From Candidatus Aalborgicola bjergmarkensis (GTDB lineage Bacteria > Pseudomonadota > Gammaproteobacteria > Burkholderiales > Burkholderiaceae_C): DNA of 16,262 bases. The DNA is taken from assembly GCA_016708725.1 (NCBI GenBank), contig JADJFE010000027.1:1-16262 (forward strand), read 5' to 3'. The translations under genes were made by a program, and so were the position numbers. Under the pieces are notes generated by a model. It worked only from the letters and a program-made list of their open reading frames with translations, ran no database searches and had not been told where the DNA came from. Shown here one piece after another: positions 11,989 through 16,262 of this stretch; the stretch's first letter is position 1; each line of letters starts with the position of its first letter.

Positions 11989-12645
11989 TTACTCGGTGCT
12001 TACCCGCAGCTGGATCAATCGGCGTGCGTTGGCGCTGCGTGTACTGCTGTAGCTGCCAGCGGATGCTGTGGAGCCGCTGCTGGCAAGGGTCACCCATTGG
12101 TTGGGCATGGCGTTGATGGTGCTGGTGAACTGTTTGCGGGTGGTGGCGGGCAAGTCGCCGCTGATGCGCTCGTCCACCACGGCAGACTGAATATCAATCT
12201 TGACCATGACCGGCTTTCCCGCGCCCGGCCAGCTGGGCGTGACGGTGAATTGCTGCCCCCCGGTCATCGTGGTCAAGCCCTGCGTAAAACCGCCAGAGTG
12301 GCTGTTTGCCCGGATATTGCCGGTGCTTGCGTTGTCTTTGGAAAAATCTGCCGCAAGCGTTGCGCTGTGGGCTTGCGCCTGTTGAATCCATAACATGGGC
12401 ATGGATTGCTCGATTTGCAGACTGGCCCGTTCCCCGTTGCGCACGCGCACCTGGTGTGCACTGAAATTCGGCCCGGATGGCGCGGTACCGTAACTGCGCC
12501 CGGCCACGTTGGGGGCGCCTTCCTGTGCATCGCTTTCGTTGATTTCCCGCAGGGAAACGGTCAGATTCAGGTCGGGCAATTGGGAAAACGCGGCTGTGGA
12601 CAGGGAGCACAACAGCAGGGCAAGGACTCGCATCCTCGTGCTCAC
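11989..12645 (-). CDS. Exported protein with weak secretin-like features, in the flgM cluster
   Basis: A 218-residue protein of unknown function. A signal peptide is visible (MRVLALLLCSLSTAAFS, cleavage before QLPDL). The mature part is beta-rich, with LNLTVSLREIN, QVRVRNGERASLQIEQSMPM (residues 65-84), FTVTPSWPG and a closing ARRLIQLRVS. The VRNGERASLQ..SMPM stretch resembles the 'NG..A.l.vG...P' strand of type II/III secretin domains, but the protein is far too short to be a secretin channel. GTG 12645 overlaps the stop of the upstream FlgN-like gene (GTGA), suggesting coupling. ATG 12633 is the alternative start and gives the same signal peptide. Its place in the flgM-flgN cluster suggests an envelope role linked to flagella; this is inference. 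Confidence 0.7.
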   Translation of the reverse strand: MSTRMRVLALLLCSLSTAAFSQLPDLNLTVSLREINESDAQEGAPNVAGRSYGTAPSGPNFSAHQVRVRNGERASLQIEQSMPMLWIQQAQAHSATLAADFSKDNASTGNIRANSHSGGFTQGLTTMTGGQQFTVTPSWPGAGKPVMVKIDIQSAVVDERISGDLPATTRKQFTSTINAMPNQWVTLASSGSTASAGSYSSTRSANARRLIQLRVSTE

Positions 12646-13037
12646 GCTGAATAAGCTGCAAATGCACCCGCGCGCCGTGCGGCTGTGCCACCACCATACC
12701 CGGAGCGGGCGGGACCGGCAGCGGCGTAGGTTGTTTTCTGGGTTCCGGGAACGATGACGGCCAGTGCCCTGTCCACATAGGCCGTGCGCCGCAACAGGAT
12801 TTCACGCAAGCCAACCACATCCTGGGCCAGCCGTTTAATCCGTTGCATCCGTGCGGGCGTGGACGAACGAACGCGCCCCATTTCATTGCTCATCTGGAGA
12901 AAGTCTACTGCCAAACGCTGAAACCTTGTACTGGCCGATTGGACCAAGGTAGGGTCGCCATCACCTAAGCTGGCGCGAAGCTGAACCAACTCGGACTCCA
13001 GTTGGTCGAGTTGATGGTCTAAAACCGTGTGTGTCAT
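12642..13037 (-). CDS. flgN: FlgN-like flagellar export chaperone (putative)
   Basis: A small cytoplasmic helical protein of 131 residues from ATG 13037, directly downstream of flgM, where flgN normally lies. It is rich in heptad-like helices (LDHQLDQLESELVQLRASL; RMQRIKRLAQDVVGLREILLRR) with a low-complexity GYGGGTAARRAG tail. FlgN escorts hook-filament junction proteins FlgK and FlgL to the export gate. Sequence similarity alone is weak, and the call rests mostly on position, size and helical pattern. The frame extends to an ATG at 13055, but AAAGG seven bases before ATG 13037 favours the inner start. The stop overlaps the next start by four bases. An uncharacterised helical protein specific to this order is the alternative. 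Confidence 0.55.
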   Translation of the reverse strand: MTHTVLDHQLDQLESELVQLRASLGDGDPTLVQSASTRFQRLAVDFLQMSNEMGRVRSSTPARMQRIKRLAQDVVGLREILLRRTAYVDRALAVIVPGTQKTTYAAAGPARSGYGGGTAARRAGAFAAYSA

Positions 13038-13082
13038 GTCAGGGCCTTTGTGCATAACAAAAATCGCACGCCCAGACCGGGT

Positions 13083-13421
13083 TTAATTCACACGGCGACT
13101 GAGCATTTCTTGTGAACTGGACAGCAAATTGTCGGCAATTGCTTCCGCATTCACTTTGTAACTGCCGTCTTGAATGGCCGCTTTGACTGCAGCGACCTTT
13201 TTGGCATCGACATCCGAAGCAGAATCGCTCCGGGCGGCGCGCTCCAGCCCACGGGTCTGTGTGGACATGGTGACGGATACCCCTGCGGAACGTGTGCTTT
13301 GTGTGGCACTGGTTTTTGCTGTAACAGCGGCATTGGCACCTTGCTGTGCTGTTCTTTGCGATGCGGAAGTGCTGCTCGAAGCTTGCGAGCTCAAGTTTTC
13401 TAACGATTGACCGATCTTCAT
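13083..13421 (-). CDS. flgM: Anti-sigma-28 factor FlgM
   Basis: Binds and silences FliA (sigma-28) until the hook-basal body is complete, then is secreted, releasing late flagellar transcription. From ATG 13421 it has 112 residues. It starts MKIGQSLENL. The disordered middle is rich in Ser, Thr and Ala. The sigma-binding C-terminal helices are at about 70-110: DAKKVAAVKAAIQDGSYKV then AEAIADNLLSS, the classic FlgM pattern. GGAG six bases before ATG 13421 marks this start over an in-frame GTG at 13439. A near-consensus sigma-28 promoter lies 43-69 bases upstream, the usual negative-feedback arrangement. It is followed after 45 bases by the FlgN-like gene. Confidence 0.93.
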   Translation of the reverse strand: MKIGQSLENLSSQASSSTSASQRTAQQGANAAVTAKTSATQSTRSAGVSVTMSTQTRGLERAARSDSASDVDAKKVAAVKAAIQDGSYKVNAEAIADNLLSSSQEMLSRRVN

Positions 13422-13463
13422 GGCGTTCTCCAAAACCACAATAAGTGTAGCCTCGTGCGGAGA

Positions 13464-13490
13464 TTATCGGCCACGCCATGACCGACTTGA
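13464..13490 (-). promoter_or_regulatory. Sigma-28 (FliA) promoter of flgM
   Basis: On the minus strand the -35-like TCAAGTCG is followed by exactly 11 bases and then GCCGATAA, identical to the enterobacterial sigma-28 -10 consensus. The -35 matches TAAAGTTT at 5 of 8 positions. The implied leader before flgM is about 35 bases. Confidence 0.85.
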
Positions 13491-13559
13491 GGGGTATTTC
13501 CATCGTGTTCCAACCCAATACCTGGCCCAGTATTTGCTTAAATGCATCTTTAAAGAACC

Positions 13560-14305
13560 CTATAAATCAATTTTTACCGTCCTGGCATCCACCACCGTAC
13601 CGGAGGATATGCGCCCGTTTTCCATCCGCACCCTGGCGATCTGGCCTATGACACCGGCTGACAAGGCCTGTGCGTCGGATGAAATTTGAAAACCGGCCCC
13701 CTGGGCAAATACCCGAACCTGTGTACCGGCCTGAAAAACCTGCGCGGGCTTGACCATTCCCTGGCGCAGCGTTTGTCCGGTGGTGAGCTGCCGTGTTGCC
13801 ACGTGTCCCATCCACAAAGATCCATCCCGTAGTACCTGGCTGGATTCTTCCGCCCAATTTACTTCGGCCTCGACCACATCGTTTGCGGTCAGCACCGCAC
13901 CCGATGCCACCTGGTTTTTGATGACCCAGGCCTTGCCATAGGCGTTCACGGTCACGGGTAAGGACACATTCCAGCGGCTCATGCCATCCGCCTGCAGTAA
14001 CCCCTGGTACGGCCCCACAAGCGTGCGCCGGGCGGCAAGTAGGGTTCGACGTTCCCGCAGGGTGCCAGTTTCAAACGGCTATCGAGGTTTCCAAGTTGTA
14101 CCTCCATGCGCAAGGCCGCCGCACCAGGCGTTCCGGTTGATGTAGCTGACGCAACCGCATCGTGCAGCCAACGCTGTGCCAGACCCTGAAAATCAGGAGC
14201 CGACTGCCCCTGCGCCCAGGCCAGACCACACACAAAAACCGCGCCAATCCCCACCCCTACTGCACGCAGCAGGGTAAGCAGAGACTGGCGACCAAAAGAG
14301 AACAT
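13560..14305 (-). CDS. flgA: Flagellar P-ring assembly chaperone FlgA, one frameshift
   Basis: A periplasmic chaperone needed for assembly of FlgI into the P ring. The first part (14305 to about 14010) has a signal peptide (LLTLLRAVGVGIGAVFVCGLAWA) and ends in the FlgA motif LAPCGNVEPYLPPGARLWGR. The second part (14018 to 13560) continues with MSRWNVSLPVTVNAYGKAWV, the SAF-like region VASGAVLTANDVVEAEVNW and the typical C-terminus VRMENGRISSGTVVDARTVKIDL. The frames differ by one base. Adding one G to the run read on the minus strand as CCAGGGGTTA (near 14005-14010) joins them into about 248 residues, the usual length. GGGAG seven bases before ATG 14305 supports the start. A base-calling error is more likely than real loss. 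Diverges from flgB. Confidence 0.87.
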
Positions 14306-14410
14306 GACAAAACTCCCAAGACTTTCGACGTGCTAACTATACAAAAACGCGCAAGGAGCAAAGGCTGCAAATGCACTGGATTTACCTTGGTATTCAAAGG
14401 CTTCCGTCGC

Positions 14411-14437
14411 TAAAGGTTTTCCCATAATTGCCACCAT
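14411..14437 (+). promoter_or_regulatory. Weak sigma-28-like promoter upstream of flgB
   Basis: TAAA at 14411, a 15-base spacer, then GCCACCAT at 14430-14437, which matches the GCCGATAA -10 at only about half its positions. It lies in the flgA-flgB divergent region. Early flagellar operons often do not use sigma-28, so this is tentative. Confidence 0.25.
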
Positions 14438-14451
14438 GTCGAGTGTCGATC

Positions 14452-14464
14452 GGGGGGGGGGGGG
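14452..14464 (+). repeat. Run of 13 G in the flgA-flgB intergenic region
   Basis: An uninterrupted G run ends 30 bases before the flgB start codon. A tract this long is prone to slippage. Its true length may differ from what is shown, because other G runs in this region appear miscounted. Confidence 0.85.
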
Positions 14465-14494
14465 CCAGAACATGATGAAGCAATGAGGTGATGT

Positions 14495-14936
14495 ATGCTT
14501 GCCAATATAACCAACACGCTGGACTTTCAGTCGAAAGGTCTCGTGCTGCGTGCCGAGCGGCAACGGATTATTGCCAGCAATATCGCCAACGTGGATACGC
14601 CGGGATACTCCGGGCGGGACTTCGACTTCAAGGAAGCCATGCTCGAAGCCACGGAGGACACCACGCCATCCGTCACGCCCAGAACGCCGTTCGGCGTCAA
14701 CCCGGACGGCACCAGTCACCCACGCCACATTCCCCTGCAGGCCAGTAGCCTTAGTAGTTTTGGTGGGGGTAAAACTGGGATATACCCCGCAAACGCAGCC
14801 AGCAATGGACAACAACAGCGTGGACCTGGACCATGAGCGCGCCAACTTTGTTGACAACTCGGTCCGCTATGAAGCGACCCTACGCTTTATTAACGGCTCG
14901 TCCAAAACCCTCTTGAGCGCAATCCAGGGGCAATAA
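14495..14936 (+). CDS. flgB: Flagellar basal-body rod protein FlgB, one frameshift
   Basis: A proximal rod subunit exported by the flagellar apparatus. It starts MLANITNTLDFQSKGLVLRA and carries the rod signature IIASNIANVDTPGYSGRDFDF. The second part, in another frame, reads KLGYTPQTQPAMDNNSVDLD then ERANFVDNSVRYEATLRFIN and ends LLSAIQGQ, all typical. The frames join if one G is removed from the run at 14765-14769 (or one A just after it), giving 146 residues. As shown, translation from the start stops at 14836. A strong ribosome site (GAGGTGAT) precedes ATG 14495. First gene of flgBCDE. Likely a sequencing insertion. Confidence 0.88.
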
Positions 14937-14957
14937 ACCATAAACCTTATGCACCGT

Positions 14958-14981
14958 ATGCACTGATGCACTGATGCGCTG
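14958..14981 (+). repeat. Three tandem 8-bp units between flgB and flgC
   Basis: ATGCACTG, ATGCACTG and ATGCGCTG follow each other, ending 16 bases before flgC. They look like a slippage array. Confidence 0.7.
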
Positions 14982-14997
14982 ATCCGAAAGCCACACC

Positions 14998-15404
14998 ATG
15001 TCCATGTTTTCCATTTTCAATGTTTCCGGCAGCGCCATCAGCGCGCAATCGCAGCGCCTGAACGTGGTGGCCAGTAACCTCGCCAATGCCGATGCTGTCG
15101 CCGGGCCGGATGGGGGAAAGGCTATAAAAGCCGCCAGGTGGTGTTCGAAACTGCGCCTATGGACTCGGATGCCTCCGCCGGGGTGCGTGTCAAATCCATC
15201 CGCGAAAGCGAGGAGCCCATGCACCGGGTATACAACCCGATGCACCCGTCCGCCGATACCGATGGCTACGTGAACCAGTCCAATGTCAACCCGGTGGAAG
15301 AGATGGTCAACATGATTTCCGCCTCACGCTCCTACCAGAACAACGTCGAAGTCATGAATACGGCCAAGACACTGCTGCTCAAAACCCTGCAAATGGGGCA
15401 ATAA
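14998..15404 (+). CDS. flgC: Flagellar basal-body rod protein FlgC, one frameshift
   Basis: A rod subunit. The first part reads MSMFSIFNVSGSAISAQSQR then NVVASNLANADAVAGPDG. The rest, in a different frame, reads QVVFETAPMDSD, GVRVKSIRESEEPMHRVYNP and the conserved C-terminus NVNPVEEMVNMISASRSYQN followed by MNTAKTLLLKTLQMGQ. The break is in the G run at 15112-15116: two G too many or one too few. Removing two gives PDGKGYKSRQVVFE and 134 residues, the family length. It lies 61 bases after flgB. Confidence 0.88.
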
Positions 15405-15432
15405 ATCTGGATAACAAAGAAAGACAATCATC

Positions 15433-16097
15433 ATGGTCACGAACGTAAGCAGTACATCTTCCGTCAGCGCAGCCACAGGGCTGTCAAAGGCGACATCCGC
15501 TCCGGGCAGATCAGCGCCCAAACGGTCCGACCGGTTCATGAAACTCCTGGTGGCGCAACTGAAAAACCAGGACCCCATGAACCCATGGACAACGCCCAGA
15601 TGACCAGCCAGATGGCGCAAATCCAACACGGTCTCTGGTATATCAGCAATTGAATGAAACAGTTGCAGTCCCTGTCCAGTCAATTCCGGCGCAATGCAGG
15701 CACTGCAAGCACGTCCTGATAGTCGTGATGCTGACCACCGGCAACAGCATGAAAGCTCGATGCCAGGACGCTGAGGCCGCCTTCAATCTGTCTGGCAAGG
15801 CCGGTGCGGTATCGGTTCAAATCCTCTCCACGGCGGGCGGTTGCTCGACACTTACCCTCAACCTGGGCGCACCCGATGGACGAGGGCAACACGAATTCCA
15901 GTGGGATGCGTCCAAATACCACCGGTTCCGGCAGCCCCACCTTCAAGGTAAGCGCCACATCCGGCGACAAAGCTGTTCCAGCGACGGCGTTTTCCCGGGA
16001 CACCATTTCTTCCGTAAGCAATACCAGCACGGGAATGACGGTTCAACTCCAGGGTGGGGCCAGCATCGCCTATAACGCCATCCAGTCCATTTTGTAG
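15433..16097 (+). pseudogene. flgD: Flagellar hook assembly scaffold FlgD, at least six frameshifts as shown
   Basis: FlgD caps the growing hook and allows FlgE to polymerise. All parts are recognisable but lie in three frames: RSDRFMKLLVAQLKNQDPMN up to 15581; MDNAQMTSQMAQI to 15623; NTVSGIS; QQLNETV; LQSLSSQFRRNAG; then LTTGNSM, AAFNLSGKAGAVSVQILS and LNLGAPDGRGQHEFQWDASKY to about 15920; and GSGSPTFKVSATSGDKAVPA to the final AYNAIQSIL at 16097. The frame order is 1-0-1-2-0-2-0. Several breaks fall at C runs (for example 15582-15584, 15623-15624). Conservation on both sides of every break argues for miscalled bases rather than old decay, but as written no functional protein is made. It starts 28 bases after flgC. 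Confidence 0.82.
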
Positions 16098-16139
16098 CAC
16101 CAAGCATCAACTGGCATTAACAAGAGGGAGGAACCCACC

Positions 16140-16262
16140 ACGGGTTCAAACCGGATTATCGGGATTAAACGCCGCCAGCAAAAACCTGGACGTGATCGGC
16201 CACCCAACATCGCCAACGCCAACACCACCGGCATGAAATCCTCGCGCGCCGAGTTTGGCGAG
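16140..16262 (+). pseudogene. flgE: Start of flagellar hook protein FlgE, disrupted and cut by window edge
   Basis: The N-terminus of the hook subunit is visible as QTGLSGLNAASKNLDVIGH followed, in another frame, by NIANANTTGMKSSRAEFGE, which runs to the window end. A strong ribosome site (GAGGGAGGAA, 16124-16133) precedes ACG at 16140 where ATG is expected, and a base appears missing between that codon and QTGL. A second break, apparently two extra C, is at about 16200-16205. These fit poor sequence quality near the right edge. It follows flgD by 42 bases, as expected for flgBCDE. Confidence 0.75.

Noticed and set aside
11647..13055. A complete toxin-antitoxin module
   Set aside because: Only the antitoxin-like half is present. 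No PIN, RelE or HicA-like frame adjoins it on either side.
15650..16075. A 141-codon frame as an independent Cys/His-rich protein
   Set aside because: Its centre is FlgD sequence (FNLSGKAGAVSVQIL, FQWDASKY). The unusual ends arise from reading past frame breaks.

Overview
The window looks like chromosome from a betaproteobacterium of the Burkholderiales, most likely a Comamonadaceae relative (Rhodoferax/Polaromonas-like). Three things suggest this: GC-rich coding style; a flagellar layout with flgA, flgM and a FlgN-like gene diverging from flgBCDE; and a short 44-bp dispersed repeat that resembles, from memory, an intergenic repeat of that family. No rRNA, tRNA, CRISPR array, transposase or phage gene was seen. 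No stretch over 300 bases lacks a gene.

Left part (1-3821). A membrane diguanylate cyclase (CHASE4-like sensor, HAMP, GGEEF) runs leftward off the window edge. It diverges from a small exported single-Cache protein followed by a methyl-accepting chemotaxis protein. The divergent intergenic region holds a strong imperfect inverted repeat.

Middle part (3914-11489). Five tightly packed genes on the + strand look like one signalling operon: a hybrid histidine kinase (HisKA-HATPase-REC-REC-HPt), an RpfG-type REC-HD-GYP c-di-GMP phosphodiesterase, an outer-membrane porin-like protein, a short PstS-like periplasmic binding protein without an ABC transporter, and a cytoplasmic REC-REC-histidine kinase whose first receiver resembles CheY. 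Two junctions are ATGA overlaps and two are gaps of 14 and 9 bases. The likely theme is outer-membrane uptake or binding of a small ligand, coupled to phosphorelay, c-di-GMP turnover and possibly motility. This is inference from content and order.

Right part (11647-16262). A partnerless ribbon-helix-helix antitoxin-like gene is followed by flagellar genes. On the minus strand are a secretin-like exported protein, a FlgN-like chaperone, FlgM (with a near-consensus sigma-28 promoter) and FlgA. On the plus strand are flgB, flgC, flgD and the start of flgE.

The first 9.5 kb has intact reading frames. From there on, frames break repeatedly, mostly at G or C runs, and breaks become denser toward the right edge (flgD has at least six, flgE lacks its ATG). 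Protein sequence is well conserved on both sides of each break. Base-calling errors near a contig end are therefore more likely than true gene decay, though the sequence alone cannot settle it.

Four diverged copies of the 44-bp repeat lie at 3844, 6506, 8309 and 11686 (minus). Three of the four are inside coding sequence: a linker of the hybrid kinase, the signal-peptide region of the porin, and the C-terminus of the antitoxin-like gene.
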